A stretch of DNA of 64,000 nt from Phytopythium helicoides (taxonomy: Eukaryota; Oomycota; Peronosporomycetes; Pythiales; Pythiaceae): assembly GCA_024867545.1 (NCBI GenBank), contig JANFNE010000003.1, positions 186,001-250,000 of the forward strand, given 5' to 3'. The translations under genes were made by a program, and so were the position numbers. This document shows, one piece after another, positions 1 through 11,889 of this stretch. Positions within the stretch are counted from its first letter, which is position 1. Each line of letters starts with the position of its first letter. The notes under the pieces are model-generated. The model was not told the origin of the DNA and did not search any database. It was given only the letters and a program-made list of their open reading frames with translations.

Positions 1-94
1 CTCGAAGACTGCGGCATTTGCTGGCGATTCGTCTGGTCGAGTCTGGAGTTCACTGTCTCGAGTCGTTTCAGCCTGGTCAACTCTATGTGAGAGC

Positions 95-916
95 TTGTTC
101 TACTTCGCCGTCTCGGTACTCATCCGAGTGAAAATGATTTGCCCCGATGACAGCGATGTGAAAAGACTGAAGCTGTGCGAGAGCTTGCGAGAGCGTGTCA
201 GCAGCATTTGCCCAGATGAATCGGTATATGCTACGCTGGTTGCACTTTTTGCTGGTCTCCTTCGGTGCTACTGCGAGTGTGATTGCTTTTCTTGGCCTTT
301 GTTAATCTAGCTGCTGAGCAGATCGTTTGCGAGTATTTGCAAGAGCATGGCACTTCACCGGATTTCTCGATTGATGAGATCGTCGCCACTCTATCCCAGA
401 TGCTACGGTACTCGACAAGCTGGAGTGAATCGAAATGGGAAGAGGCCCTTGCTCCAGTGTACTTGGCGTTCCCGAACATCGCTGGTCAAGTCAGCAAAGA
501 TTTACTTGTGGAAGCGAATCGGTCTCTACTTGACGTCGTTGACAAGCTTGTTGGAGGTGAAGAGGCAAATTCAGCGGATGTTGAAGAAGGACTGAAAAAG
601 CTGCTTGTCCAGCAACGCTGGTGTTCCTCGATCAGAAGGCGTCCGTGCGTATGTGGAGCTTCCCGGTGAAGATTCTCTTGGGATTACGTCACTTCGATCG
701 CTGGCACTTTCTGATGCTCTTCAAACCCTAGCATCGCGTGATGAAATCAATCCAGCACGAGACCCATTCCGCTGCAACCTGAGCATCGTCGCGAACCGTG
801 TCAACATCATAGCCGGGTCTGTTGAACTGCTTCACCGGGTCCAGCAAGCATTCAACGAAATGAGCAAAGAAGAAGGCAGCGAGCTGCCGACGGCTGAGTT
901 TCACGTTGTGTTTTGA
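95..916 (+). pseudogene. Frame-broken hypothetical protein
   Basis: I do not recognise this gene. Three overlapping open blocks run in the same direction (95-310, 283-669, 605-916) and read plausibly as one helical, mostly hydrophilic protein if two one-base frame changes, near 290 and 605, are allowed. The middle block has amphipathic stretches such as SIDEIVATLSQML and the last ends in FHVVF followed by a stop at 914-916. No signal peptide, membrane segment or known motif is visible, and no GT-AG intron of normal length explains the frame changes. It may be a decayed gene, or a gene carrying assembly indels; the left part could continue from outside the window. Confidence 0.35.
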
Positions 917-1011
917 CTTGCTGACACTGAGGTCGAGATTTAGCCCGGTACGATTCCCGCCCGTTATATTATAGATGCGCTAGAAACTTGCTTGTCTACC
1001 TGCTTAAGAAA

Positions 1012-2231
1012 TCACCCGACTTCGTCGAACGTGTAGCTGACGCCCACGCAGCCTTCCTCCGGCCCCTCGCAAACCGTGCAGACCTGCGAATACAGCTCGC
1101 GTTTGCAGCCGTACTTGGACCTGACGCACTTGGGTGAGTTCTGATAGCACGGCGGGTTGGCGTTTGTGAGCGAGGAGATTTCAGGGAGTGCGGTCATGCG
1201 AGAATCGGCAGGCACCACAACGTTGTTGTACATGTCGATCATGGCGCTCGTCCGCGCGGCGCAAGCCGTCTCATTAAACGGGTCCGCCCAGAAAGGGATG
1301 GACACAACCGACTCTGGCGCGAGGTCGTCGTCCACGCTGAACTCGACGCCCTGGTATTCTCCATCGCGGTCATTGCAAAACTCTGTGTAGTTGGTGTACG
1401 GTTTGCCTGTGAGGGAGCTCGTGAGGTTCGTGATGCCAACAAGCTCGTCGAGGCGCAGGAAGCCGAGCGTCTTGTACGTGAAGGTGCACGCCACGCCGTC
1501 CGGCGGCGTGTTGAACGCGCACAGCCCTCCCGGGTACTGCTTCCGGCACGTCGAGTTCTTGTGAGCCCAGGTCTCCATGACGCAGCTGTTGGGCAGCGAA
1601 AACCAGATCGTGTCGGGGTACGGCGCTCGCGCGTCGGTCTCACGTCTCCCAGCGCCAACTGCAGGACCGACATCGAGCACCTTGGTTGAGCTCGTGCTCA
1701 TCTTGCTCCCGACCTGATCCTGCTGTCCCCCGAAGAACGCGAGGCAGTCGACGGGGAGCTCGAGCCCGTCGAGCGTGCAGGCCCCACTGTCCATGGCGAC
1801 GAACGGGGCCAAACTCGGGCAGGTTGCTGCCGTTGACCGTGTCGTAGGCGAACATGGTAGGCGTCCGTCTGGCGGATCTGCACGGCGTAGAAGACCACGT
1901 ACGCCATGTCGTTCTTGCGCGCGCACCCGGGGTTGTCCTGCACGTTGATGCCTTCGGCCTGCACGTACATGAGCGCGCCCTCGACCGAAGCCGTGTTGAT
2001 CGTGTCGAACGCTGCGCGATAACGCTCGGCGAAGCTGTCGCCGAAGCTCGACACGAACGTCTCGTGCTCGGCGTCCCACTGAGGCGCGTCACTCTGCACA
2101 CGCGCGTGCACCGCCGTCACCAGCTGCATGCCGCTAGTCTCCGACGAGCTCGAGCCTGAGGACGAAGCGGAGGCCGCTACAGCGCCGTTGAGCGCCACGC
2201 ACGCGGCCAGGAGGCCCCACCAGCGCCGCAT
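1012..2231 (-). CDS. Secreted Cys-rich oomycete protein, two apparent frameshifts
   Basis: The ATG at 2231 opens a clear signal peptide (MRRWWGLLAACVALNGAVA), followed by a Ser-rich linker and a roughly 380-residue ectodomain with many Cys and several N-glycosylation sequons (NLT, NYT, NET). The C-terminus holds a Cys cluster (CVRSKYGCKRELYSQVC) and stops at 1012. Coding passes through three frames: 2231 to about 1858, about 1858 to 1810, then 1810 to the stop. Each switch is a single base with good protein on both sides and no splice signals, so it is either a recent pseudogene or, more likely, carries two assembly indels. It resembles expanded families of secreted oomycete proteins of unknown function; no catalytic motif is recognised. 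Confidence 0.7.
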
Positions 2232-2946
2232 GTCCGACGTGGCAGGCGATTAATCTGCGTTATCCAACTCTCTTAATTGCCAAGTGAGCTGCTCGCGGAG
2301 GGAGGCAAATAAGGGAGTGGCGAAGCACCAAGCCTGGTGGACAGCGCCGACTTTACGGCGTCCCAGCTGGTGCCGCGTCGTAGTTGGCGCAGATGGAGCC
2401 GCCAGTGCTGCCAGCTGGACTGTCCAATGCGTCGAACGCATTTACTGCGTGTGCGATTTGTTGATATGTGTGTGCGCTTGTCGGCGGTCCACGGCGTGCG
2501 AGGGCTGGCCACAAATGCGGAGCTGGCGGCGTCTCTGGCAAAGCTCCGCACGTATCATGCGGGACTCGCGTCAGCCGAATTCAGCGAAGTCGCCAGCTGC
2601 CTCGGCTTCAACGACAGCGAGACGCACGATCTGAAGAAGCCAGCTCGACATCATGACATGCGGTTGTTCTGTAGCTCAACGGTGCTGTGGCGTGGCACTC
2701 GGTGATCCCAAAGATCGATAGGAAGAGCGTGGTGAGTGTGTGAGCATTGGTGAGACGATGGCTCTAGAACGAGTCTTTGGTGAGACTCTGTTGGGCAAAC
2801 AGTCTCGCGTTGCGATCTGCGCTCATGACCTTCATCGAGAGGCCTCGGCACGTTCGGCGTGGCGTGGCGCTAGAGGGAGGCAATGAATCTAAGGCTGATG
2901 AGTGGTGACTCGGCGGTCAAAGTGTTTAGGAAGCGGATCTTCGGCA
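2232..2946. other. Intergenic, no firm gene
   Basis: No gene can be supported here. A plus-strand open block at 2337-2705 contains a plausible helical stretch (LATNAELAASLAKLRTYHAG) that could be a decayed exon, but it has no recognisable domain, no clear start and no splice partner. Confidence 0.3.
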
Positions 2947-3501
2947 TCATATTTTGCCGGCAAGCTCGAGGTCACGGGTGGCTGTCGTGAGCGGCAGTGG
3001 TGCGTACACCTCGAGATTGAGCGGTGCTTCGTCGAGTGACGCGGGCGGCAGCGCGAGCATTCTGAGCGTGCGGACGAGGCGATGGCAAGCGACACGGTGA
3101 GCAAGTGTTCTAGTAGTGTGGAACCGCAGATGAGGACCAAGTTGTGAATCTTTCACGCGGCTCTGCATCTTTGGTGCGTTCGGGTCGGTGTCGGTCTCGT
3201 TCGGCGCGCTCACGACTGCTTTTAGCGACGTCTTTGGCGTTTCTGGCATGCCTGGCAGACTGCGGGGAAAACGTGGCGTTCTCAGGCGGCGCACGCTCTG
3301 CGCTAGCTGGTCTTCAGTTGCGCTGGATCGGTCAGCGGGGAGTGAGTGAAATGGCACGAGCTTGACGATGAGCTGTGGTGTATTCGTGTCAAGCGCGACA
3401 CGTGTGAGCTCTGGTGCAGTGATGCTATCGAATGGATCTGCGATCGTCGTCTCACTGGTGAGATTGTCGATGATATTTTTCAACGCAGACGGTAGCCGCA
3501 T
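2947..3501 (-). CDS. Hypothetical protein, possibly incomplete
   Basis: A 184-residue open block begins at an ATG at 3501; the same frame is open a little further upstream to a stop near 3555. The first third reads like normal protein (LKNIIDNLTSETTIADPFDS), while the rest is Arg/Pro-rich and less convincing. Another open block in a different frame lies immediately upstream (3480-3668), so a frame change may separate the true 5' end. No domain, signal peptide or membrane segment is seen. It could also be chance reading in GC-rich DNA. Confidence 0.3.
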   Translation of the reverse strand: MRLPSALKNIIDNLTSETTIADPFDSITAPELTRVALDTNTPQLIVKLVPFHSLPADRSSATEDQLAQSVRRLRTPRFPRSLPGMPETPKTSLKAVVSAPNETDTDPNAPKMQSRVKDSQLGPHLRFHTTRTLAHRVACHRLVRTLRMLALPPASLDEAPLNLEVYAPLPLTTATRDLELAGKI

Positions 3502-3949
3502 GGCTGGGTTGGGTGGCTCCAGCTCGACGGGCAGTGTAGGTGAAGCCTTGATCTATGGTACGCGAGCTTTGCAAACACAACATCGGCAGGGACGATTTGC
3601 GGTGGCGTGGAGCTAGCGGGCGGTTCTACAGTAATGCTCCCAGCTCCCAGCGATTTTGTGGGAGCCACGCAGGCAGCGTCATCTCGGTGTCAGGCCGCTC
3701 AGCAAGTCAGTCTACTTGGATCGAGAATCGGCGACGCGCCATTTTTTGGCATGTCATCGGCATCGAGCTCAAGCAGGTTCATGAATGATCAAAATGAAGC
3801 CCTCCAATACTGATATCTGCACCGCTACGATCTGTGTCATTATCAAACAACTGATATCCCCCCCACCCCGACACGTCGACAGCCGAAAGATCGCCACGAA
3901 GCAGGCGTACAAGCGGTTTTCCCCTCCTTCCCCCAGGCCAAAACCGAAC

Positions 3950-4746
3950 ATGGCGACGCGTGTGTCGACGCTGCTGGCGCTGGCGCTGGCTCTCCTGGCG
4001 ACGCTGGCGGTCGTCGGCGAGGCCGCCAAGGGCCCCAAGGTGACGCACCAGGTGTTTTTCGACGTTTCGATCGGCGGCAAGGATGCTGGCCGCATCGTGA
4101 TGGGTCTGTACGGCAAGACGGTGCCCAAGACGGCCGAGAACTTCCGCGCGCTGTGCACGGGCGAGAAGGGCGTGGGCAACAAGGGCAAGCCGCTGCACTA
4201 CAAGGACAGCATCTTCCACCGCATCATCCCCAACTTTATGGTGCAGGGGGTACGTGGCTTTTGTGATTTGTGTTGGTTGCTTTTTGGGAGGAAAAACAAA
4301 AACAAAAAAAAATGGCGAGGGCTAATGGAGAAGCTGTAGGGAGACTTCACCGACTTCAACGGCATGGGCGGCGAGAGCATCTACGGCAACAAGTTCCCCG
4401 ACGAGAACTTCAAGCTGTGCGTGGCTCCGTTTGTGAGCTTTTGCGGCTGACGAGAGATGAAAAGGCTGACTTTTTGTGGTGTTCGTGACGCAGTAAGCAC
4501 ACGGGCGCGGGCGTGCTGAGCATGGCCAACTCGGGCGCCAACTCGAACGGCAGCCAGTTCTTCATCACGACGGTCACGACGTCGTGGCTGGACGGCCGCC
4601 ACGTGGTCTTCGGCCGCGTCATCGACGGCATGGACGTGCTCAAGGCCATCGAGGCCGTCGGCTCGCAGAGCGGCACGCCCAGCCAGAAGGTCGTCATCAC
4701 CAACAGCGGTGAGCTGACCGAGGACGAGTTCGTCGAGGTCGAGTAG
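3950..4746 (+). CDS. Secreted cyclophilin-type peptidyl-prolyl isomerase
   Basis: Three exons, 3950-4249, 4340-4416 and 4494-4746, give a 209-residue protein; introns of 90 and 77 nt begin GTACGT and GTGCGT and end TAG and CAG, and both restore the cyclophilin reading exactly. Residues 1-25 form a signal peptide with a Leu/Ala-rich core, so the enzyme enters the secretory pathway like cyclophilin B. Catalytic-site residues of the family are present: FHR and PNF, GDF, SQFFIT, and W followed by the RHVVFG histidine. The protein should catalyse cis-trans isomerisation of prolyl bonds during folding in the ER or outside the cell. The C-terminus (VEVE) has no HDEL/KDEL, which favours secretion over ER retention. 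ATG 3950 is chosen because it starts the signal peptide, although the frame is open further upstream. Confidence 0.95.
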
Positions 4747-5212
4747 ACGCAATTGTCGTTCGTCTCCAGCGACCGCACTCGACCGACTTGAGTCAGGCAA
4801 ATGGGTTGACCGAGTCGATCCCACCGTCACGCGATCTTTTGATCCCGCAAGTGCTCGCAAATGAACGTCAGTGTTCTCCAAAACGTCGTCGTGTTGAACG
4901 TGTAGAGGAGTTGGTCGCAGCCCTCGAGCTCTGCAGACGCCTCCACCTCGTCATCTTCCCTTCGTTCATGCCGCTTGCGTGTCCAGATCGGCACCACGTG
5001 TCCGCCCAGCCGTTTCCCTCGCTTTACGAACCTTCCGTCGCCACGTCGAAACAACTATTCTCTTCCACAAACTATCCCACCACCACAAAACCCACACTGT
5101 CCGAACCCTCCAAAGTCCTTAAACCCAGACAACCATCACTCCGCATCCCGTGGTTTCCCCCTCGAGAAAGTGCGACACAGTGCTGCAAGCTTCACCTGCT
5201 GCGGGGGTCGCC
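4747..5212. other. Intergenic spacer and probable promoter of the downstream phosphatase
   Basis: 466 nt with no gene. The last 200 nt are pyrimidine-rich with runs of CCC/CAC, as in other oomycete upstream regions; no specific element is identified. Confidence 0.4.
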
Positions 5213-8200
5213 ATGAGCGCGTCGAGCCCGAACCTGATCGACTTCGGCTCGCCGCCGGCGGCCTCGGCGCTCACGAGAGACCTGCTGGACCTCGACGGGC
5301 TCTCGGGCGTCTCGCTGGGCGACGAACGAGCCGCCCCGCAGCCTCCAGCGCCTCCTGCGAGCCGAGATATCGACGAGAAGCAGCCGAGCTACGCGTCCCT
5401 GCACTTCTTCGTGTCGTGCGCGGGCGTGGATGGCAACCTGGTGGCCACGAGCTCGCGCTCGGCCCAAACGCTCATGCGCGGGGCCTTCAGCATGCTCACG
5501 CAGACGTCGGCGGGGTCCTCCAAGCCCAAGCCAGCCACGGATGTGGCCGTGCAGGTCGTCGTGTCGCGGGAGGTGCCTTTGCCTGGGCCCGGAGCGCTTC
5601 CAGCTGCAGTGGGCGAGGAGATCTGGGGCAGCGTGCTGCACAAGTCGGCGTCCGCGGACTCGCTGACGGCGTCGGATGGAGAAATGTCGCCGAGGGCAGG
5701 GAGAAATGCCTTGGGGACGCTCGATGCCGAGAGCCACTGGAGCGAGAAGAGGAAGAGCAGGAACCCAAACTTCTCGGTGGGCTTCAACCTCTGCTGCCAG
5801 GTGGAGAAGTTTGACAGACATGTGCAGATCATGGTCATGATTCCGGATGAAGGATCCCACTCGTACAAGAGCTGCCAGCGCTTTGGATACGCGCAGACGT
5901 CCTTCCAGGAGCTGTACACGATCGCGACGAGCGGAAACTTCAAGCAGAAGGTGACGCTCCCGGTGCACTCGAGCGTGTTTGAAGGCGCCACCGTTGAGCT
6001 ACGCTTTGTCGACATTCAGCCACAGCCGCATCCGCTTTTTGACGGGTACCACGATGTGTTCCGCAGCTACTTATTCTATCCGTTGATGAGAGAGGATCAG
6101 GAGCATTTCCAGGCGTCAGAGGCCAAGCTTGCGATCGAAGAAGCAGCCGAGGTTGATTTTAGCGTCAAGATTCCGCTTCAGCTGATGCGCGTGTGCCAAG
6201 AAGAGCTCACGCAAATGTACGACGATTGGAAACAGCGATATAACTATGTGCGTAAAGTCAATCGACACTTCGACGACGATGCAGAAGCCCTTACATTTGG
6301 CTATGATGCCATACACGTACAAGTGATTTGTGGACGCAATCTAACGCCAAGCTCAGGTGAAAACGCAACTGGATATGACAATGCTCTAGCTACTGGCGGC
6401 TCTCGGGCGTCCGCGTTTTCTATGGGAATGGCAGCTGGCCAAGGGGTTTTCATGAACCGACTGAAGTCGCAAGCAGGTCGGTGGGGTGCCTCTGCCAGCT
6501 CCTCGAGCTCGTTTAGCGACAATGGAGGCGACATCCCGAGCTTAGTCAATCCGTTTGTTGTCGTCAAGTTTGGTGACACAGCCGCTGGCCCTCAAGAGCA
6601 TTTTGTCGGAAAGACCAACACTGAGTACGAATCGCCAAACCCCGTGTGGTCATCAAATAAGCTTGCCTCAAAATGCCAACATGGGAAGCCCGGTACAAAG
6701 TTCTACACGTCTAGCAGTCTTCCAAGCCGCATTGTCGTCTCTCCCGTCAACGCGCTGAAAGAGTTCGTGTTTTATCGTCGGTCGACTCGAATGAGTCAGT
6801 CCAGCTCAGATCTCAGTGGTTGGCTGCGCTTTGAAGTCTTCAACGAGACCTACAGCTACATGACTGGTGTTGAGAACGAACTCATAGGTGAAGTGATGAT
6901 TCCATTGCAGAGCTTGCGAGCATCAATGACTGTCGAAGACAAGGTGATCACCAACCACGACGCACATGGCAACGAGGATTCGCATCAGATTGTGTCTTCG
7001 CTGACCCTTGTGGACTGGTTTGACGTCCGTTCCCCATCAACTGATGAGTGCCTCGGACAGATTCAGCTCCGCCTCAATATTACGCTGGCAAATCCTGCTG
7101 ACGATAACGGTCTGGGCATTGGCGTACTGGATCCGACCAGGTGTCGTCGTGCATCTGACTGTGTCCCTCCTCCAGCTTCCAGCCCACTTGACATCGAGAT
7201 GCCGTTGAGCTTTCTGTATGCTCATGTGATGGCCCTGCAGACTCATATGGCCGAGGTGACGGATTCGATTCGACTGACTGAGAATCTGATTGAGCAAAGG
7301 AAGACTTTCAAATCGAGTCAACACAAGAAACGTGCGGATATCCAAAGTATTCCAACCAATCTACACGTTTCCTACTTTCGGATCATTCGAAACATTCGGC
7401 TCCCAGTGGCGACAACCGATTTACGAAGCGCCATCACTCTCCGCGTCTCGACCTGCGCCTTTCAATCACCAGGCGTCAACCGAGGATTTACTTGGTCTAG
7501 GATTCTCAAACTCTAATGCGCCTCCTGCTCCGCCCTCCTCATTACCGACGATGCCCGAGCATGCAAGAAGATCTCTTTCCTTTGGTCAGTGCAGTATGAT
7601 TCCGGAAACGCATGCGACGATCACGTGTGGCGCGCCTACTGCTCATGCTATGGGGCTTTCCGAGAGTGGGCTGCGTGAGATGGAGACGGAGATTCATCGC
7701 CTGCAGTCTACAATGGACAAGTGTACACCACGTCTCGCTAGTCCGTCAAGAGCAGCGGCCAGCAGTTCCAGCTCACTGATCCCTGAAGACGAAAGCCACT
7801 TGTATGCGATCATTGAAGACTCGGATATCGACGATAATTGCAGTACCGATAGCGCAATGTCGTCCGATGTGTCCGCTCCTGTAGAGCCATTGAGCCCTAC
7901 AAGTGACAAAGAGGCAGGGGATGCAGGGCGACCCAAGAGATCAGGAAAGAAGAAGTACTCCATGATGGCGGTGCGTGCGGCTGCCGGTGCGCGTGTGAGA
8001 GCTACATCGAAGAAGCGGTTTGCAACCAAGAAATCGTCGCGACATTTGGATCACCGAGACAGTGAAGAGCATGGGAAGCCAGCAGGAGCGACATCGGCAT
8101 CGTCAACTAAGTATCCTGCTCTACGAACCGATCCAGACGAGATCGCTGATCCTTACACGTCAACGGCTTTTGCGGCTCGTGTGTTGTGCCAACTGGAACG

Positions 8201-9206
8201 CTTGCGAGCCGAGTACTACTTCCGAAAGAGCGTGGCGGTGTCACAGGCGGTGAGCAGCCTTGTGACCTGCTTTATGGCAGAGCTAGATTTGTGCTTGCAG
8301 GAGCAGCATGAGGCCGTACTGTACCAGTTTGCTCGCATCGGCTTCCTGATTGGATGGGAGAGTCTTATCTCCTCGCATGGCAAGGAATTGTTCATGATTT
8401 CAGACGCATGGGTGGCTATCAAATGCCTTGAGACGTTTGCCTTCCAGCTTTACGAATCCAGTTCGCGCGACGTGCGATTGGAGCGTCGTGAAGGCGTCGG
8501 CTATACTATCCGAGTTCCCGTGCCGTCTCAATATTTCGCGATTCTTCCAGAAGAGCTACGCAACGGTGGTCTTATCAATGTCACCTCGGTGCTGTTTACC
8601 CAAGGAATCAACGAGATGCAGAGTCTGGCGAACATGGTGCGCCACTCTGGGGTTTCTATCCAGTCGAAAATCAACAGTACCAGTCTGCGCTCCGTTTTCA
8701 AGTACTACAAGTGCTTCACAGACATTTGCGGAGTCAATAACTCGGAGGCGAGTGTCGGTGCTCACCCCGATGAAATCCTGCGGAACCTTCGCATGAGCGT
8801 CGAGAGCGAGAGCTCGGCATCCAAGAATACGTGCATTTTGTTGCACGCCGGCGATGCAGTTCGCAGTCTGCATGGAGGACGCGTGACGTACTGCAAGTCC
8901 GGCAAGGATCGCACGGCAATGAGTGTGACGCTAGAGCAGGCTCGTCTGGTCGTCCAACGCAAGCGCCACGTGCTGCAAGAGATCGAAAGCGGCAGCGCTA
9001 GTGAATTCGGTCCGCTTGAAGAAGTGAAGAGCGTGGCCAACACCATGCGACAGTTTGGCGCGCGCATAGAGATTGCGCGCAAGAACGTTGGGCGGTACAA
9101 GTACTCTTTCAACTCCATTCAGCGCAAGTTGTTGCCGGAGATCTACCGCCCGCCAGTCGCGACGATCCAGGACATGGTCACTTCCGTCACGGCCAGAGAC
9201 TCGTAG
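5213..9206 (+). CDS. INPP4-like inositol-polyphosphate 4-phosphatase with C2 domains
   Basis: The start at 5213 has a good context (gtcgccATGa) and begins MSASSPNLIDFGS; the frame is open upstream without further support. The C-terminus holds the signature CKSGKDRT (Cys codon 8892-8894), the CX5R phosphatase loop of type I/II phosphatidylinositol-3,4-bisphosphate 4-phosphatases, followed by MSVTLEQ and the family tail KYSFNSIQRKLLPEIYRPP. The N-terminal half has a C2-like region (roughly residues 185-270) and a second C2-type unit (about 365-620) with a long Ser/Gly-rich insertion. The expected reaction is removal of the D4 phosphate from PI(3,4)P2, at membranes bound through C2. Coding changes frame once, near 7355-7370, by one base; both sides are good protein and no GT-AG intron restores the phase, so an assembly indel is likely. 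With that, the product is about 1,330 residues. Confidence 0.85.
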
Positions 9207-9444
9207 TCGCGGCGGCCATGTGACAAATGTCGCTGGTGGATCTGCGCAAGTCAGTAGAAATCAGTGATATACAAAATCGCCCAGGTGCAAGCGCTTGACC
9301 TGGTTGCGGCAAGCAGCTTTAGACTGTGCATTTCACGTACAATATGTTTATGATATCCCCTGATTTCTTGGATCACATGCACTTTAGCAACGAGCGAGCG
9401 GCAGCCTTGCCATCCCTGCGCTCGAACGGCAAACAAATGGAGAG

Positions 9445-9460
9445 CTCCATTCTGCAACGC
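9445..9460 (+). promoter_or_regulatory. Inr-like core element of the first Cys-motif secreted gene
   Basis: GCTCCATTCTGCAACG lies about 60 nt upstream of the ATG at 9514 and closely resembles the oomycete initiator consensus (GCTCATTYYNCAWTTT). Confidence 0.5.
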
Positions 9461-9513
9461 ACAACATTCAAGGCAAGCCAAGCTTCACCGATCAGTTCAA
9501 ACTCTTCATCACG

Positions 9514-10304
9514 ATGCTCCGAGTCTTTTTTCTTGTTGCTAGCTGCGCGCTTCTGTCGGCCCCTGCCGTCCATGCTCGAAACTGCACTACTGTCGAGGAG
9601 GCATGGCTCGATAAGTACTACGCGTCGTATATTGACAATCTCGCCGAGAGCTGTGAAAGCGACACCTGCGTTACAGTCTGCATTGACACCACAGTGGAGA
9701 CCTTATCCAGTTTCCCTCACTGCACTCATCACGACGGGGTCAACTACCGGGAGCTTGTGCTCTCTCAATTTTCGTGCCCGACAGCGTCAGCCCCGACTTG
9801 TACCGACATAGAGGCTGAGGACATCAGATCCTCGATCTTCTCGTTCTCTTCGGAGACGTGCGAGTCTACCCCATGCGAGACAGCCTGCTACGACTCCCTG
9901 GATCAACTTTTGGGCTATCTTCCATACTGCACGAGCTCCGACGGCACGTATTGGCTTGGCTACTACTCCTCTCTCATCAAAGATTGCCCCGCGACTGGAC
10001 GACCAAAGCACCTGAGCTGACGGCGACTTCATCCGCGTCATCAGCCGCCTCAACCGCAACGGATGCCTCTGCAGCCACGACGGGGATTCCAGAGACAGAG
10101 AGCTCAGCTTCGCTTCAGGCTGAGGCGTCTGGGAGCACCATTTCTTCGGAGGACACGGAAACAACGGCGGTAGCGTCAGGATCAGGTTCTTCGACTACGG
10201 CGACGCCGTCTCCCACCCCAACGCCGAGCTCGGACGCAGTTTCGCGCACCGCCAGTGCTTTCACTGCCGCTGGAGTCTTCGTCCTGGCGGGAATCCTGGC
10301 GTAG
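9514..10304 (+). CDS. Secreted two-module Cys protein with Ser/Thr-rich stalk and GPI-type tail (paralogue 1), one frameshift
   Basis: It begins with a signal peptide (MLRVFFLVASCALLSAPAVHA). Two related Cys modules follow, each with a Cys pair or triplet, then FPHC or LPYC, then a DG-containing loop and a closing Cys; the stalk is rich in Ser, Thr and Ala and the protein ends in a hydrophobic stretch (FTAAGVFVLAGILA) expected of a GPI-anchor signal. The second module runs into a stop at 10018 in the first frame, but the stalk and tail continue in the frame that ends at 10304, so one base is gained or lost near 9990. The spacing recalls elicitin-like modules only loosely, with an extra Cys; the family is otherwise unassigned. 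It is probably a cell-surface glycoprotein. It is first of four paralogues in a row. Confidence 0.7.
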
Positions 10305-11032
10305 AAAGAGGCTACCAACCCACACGTGCCTTGCTCTTAGCTTCATGACAGTGATGATACATCCTAAATTGTAACACGCAACAACAGTCGCTCTTGGAGT
10401 GGTCGCTTGAGAGCATGTGTTTGAAGAAGCGTCAAGCACGTGTGGATCACCCATTGACTGTCCGTCGAGGCTTTACAGCGCACTAACTTCACGATCTCGA
10501 ATCCTTCCGCGATATGACTGGCGGGCGGAGCACGCGCGCAAACCTGAACACTGGGGACGTTGCGCACGCGCGTGTGCGGCTTTCCCGGTGCCTCCGCGCT
10601 CATATACTAGACTAAGCTGCCGGGAATCATCCAGGATGACCCGAGTCGGCTGTGGCGTCACTCCAGTCTGTTCATGGTTCAGAGCAACTGTTGCTGCTCT
10701 TGGTGTTCGGAGGTTGCAGTCGATTAAACCAGAACCGACTAACACGCAAGTATCTCCAGCTTTGAACGCCGGAAAGCAGGATCGGTTGAGAGCGGCTTCA
10801 TGGCAGTCTCCAGCAAACTCCATAGAGTCCTAGAAACCTCAGATGTGAGAGCTGAGATAGGAGCAACATACGAACTAGGAAGTGAGCACCTGTCCTCCAT
10901 TACAAGTTGAATATTAGTTTCACGCTCATAGACCTCTTCCAAGTACTACACGTGGACCTGCGGGCATGCATATCGAGCGTTATGAAGCTCCAAGTCGTTC
11001 CAACGTCACCAGCTAGTAGCTCTCGCATCGAC
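10305..11032. other. Intergenic spacer
   Basis: About 730 nt between paralogues 1 and 2. Several short open frames exist on both strands but none shows a domain or a signal peptide. Confidence 0.4.
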
Positions 11033-11049
11033 TTCTCACTTTCCAATCT
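11033..11049 (+). promoter_or_regulatory. Shared core-promoter motif, paralogue 2
   Basis: TTCTCACTTTCCAATCT occurs about 52 nt before the ATG at 11101 and is found unchanged before paralogue 3. It probably includes the transcription start. Confidence 0.5.
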
Positions 11050-11100
11050 ACCTCCCAGCTCACAAACAGCCCTTCTTCCTTCTCAACCATCAAGACAACC

Positions 11101-11889
11101 ATGGTGCTTCGCGTCTCGCTCCTCATCGCTACTCTCGCACTCGTCTCGACTCCGTTTGTTCGCGCCGAGGACTGTGACGAGACCAACGAGGAATGGCTCA
11201 CAGACAACGTCGTGACGTACGAAAGCGACCTCGCTGATGCTTGCGAGAATTCGTGCTCAAACGCTTGCGTGGAAGACTTTGAGTCCATGCAAAGTGAAGT
11301 CCCCGACTGCACAGCTTCAGACGGTAACAACTGGTACGAGAAACTTACGGAGATGTACACGTGCTCGTCGGGCTCCTCGTCTGCGTCAACTGCGGCTTCG
11401 ACTTCATCGAGCTCAACCACTGAGTGCACCGAAGACGAAGAGAGCACGATTTCCGATCTAGTGAGCGAGTACTCACCCGGGAGCTGCGTGTCCACTCCGT
11501 GCGAGTCAGACTGCAGCTCGAGGCTGTACGACTTCGTTATGGCAGTGCCGGTCTGCATTTCATCTCAGGGCATCGACTACTACGAGACCTACGTAAGCTA
11601 TCTGAATGTGGACTGCTCCTCCGCCAGCGCATCGACTTCCTCGGCATCAGCTTCGGCTTCGACATCAACCGAGTCTTCGGCTACCAGCGCCGCATCCACG
11701 AGCGGTGGCAGCTCAGCTGCATCCGAGGCGACCTCTTCATCGGCCTCGGCTGCTGCGTCTGCTTCAGCCGCAGGATCCGCTTCAGCCGCAGCGTCTGCCT
11801 CTGCATCGAAGGACTCGGGTGCAGCAGCTATTACTGGCAGCTCGCTCGTTGTCGCCGGAGCGCTTGCACTGCTCGCTGCTCAGGCTTAG
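11101..11889 (+). CDS. Secreted two-module Cys protein with Ser/Ala-rich stalk and GPI-type tail (paralogue 2, intact)
   Basis: This is the only uninterrupted member of the four-gene cluster (262 residues). The order is signal peptide (cut near VRA-EDC), Cys module 1 (about residues 24-90, with C-x3-C, VPDC and a DG loop), a short Ser/Thr linker, Cys module 2 (about 105-165, with CVSTPCESDC, VPVC and YYET), a stalk of about 70 residues of Ser, Ala, Thr, and a hydrophobic end (ITGSSLVVAGALALLAAQA). The tail has no charged cytosolic residues, which favours GPI anchoring over a transmembrane helix. The stalk should be heavily O-glycosylated. The biochemical role is unknown. Conserved W/Y positions (EEWL, NWYE, DYYE) mark both modules as duplicates of each other. 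Confidence 0.85.
   Translation: MVLRVSLLIATLALVSTPFVRAEDCDETNEEWLTDNVVTYESDLADACENSCSNACVEDFESMQSEVPDCTASDGNNWYEKLTEMYTCSSGSSSASTAASTSSSSTTECTEDEESTISDLVSEYSPGSCVSTPCESDCSSRLYDFVMAVPVCISSQGIDYYETYVSYLNVDCSSASASTSSASASASTSTESSATSAASTSGGSSAASEATSSSASAAASASAAGSASAAASASASKDSGAAAITGSSLVVAGALALLAAQA

Noticed and set aside
7290..7516. Intron as the cause of the frame change in the INPP4-like gene
   Set aside because: Candidate GT-AG pairs, for example 7256-7347, give the wrong phase or an intron far too short; a one-base indel fits better.
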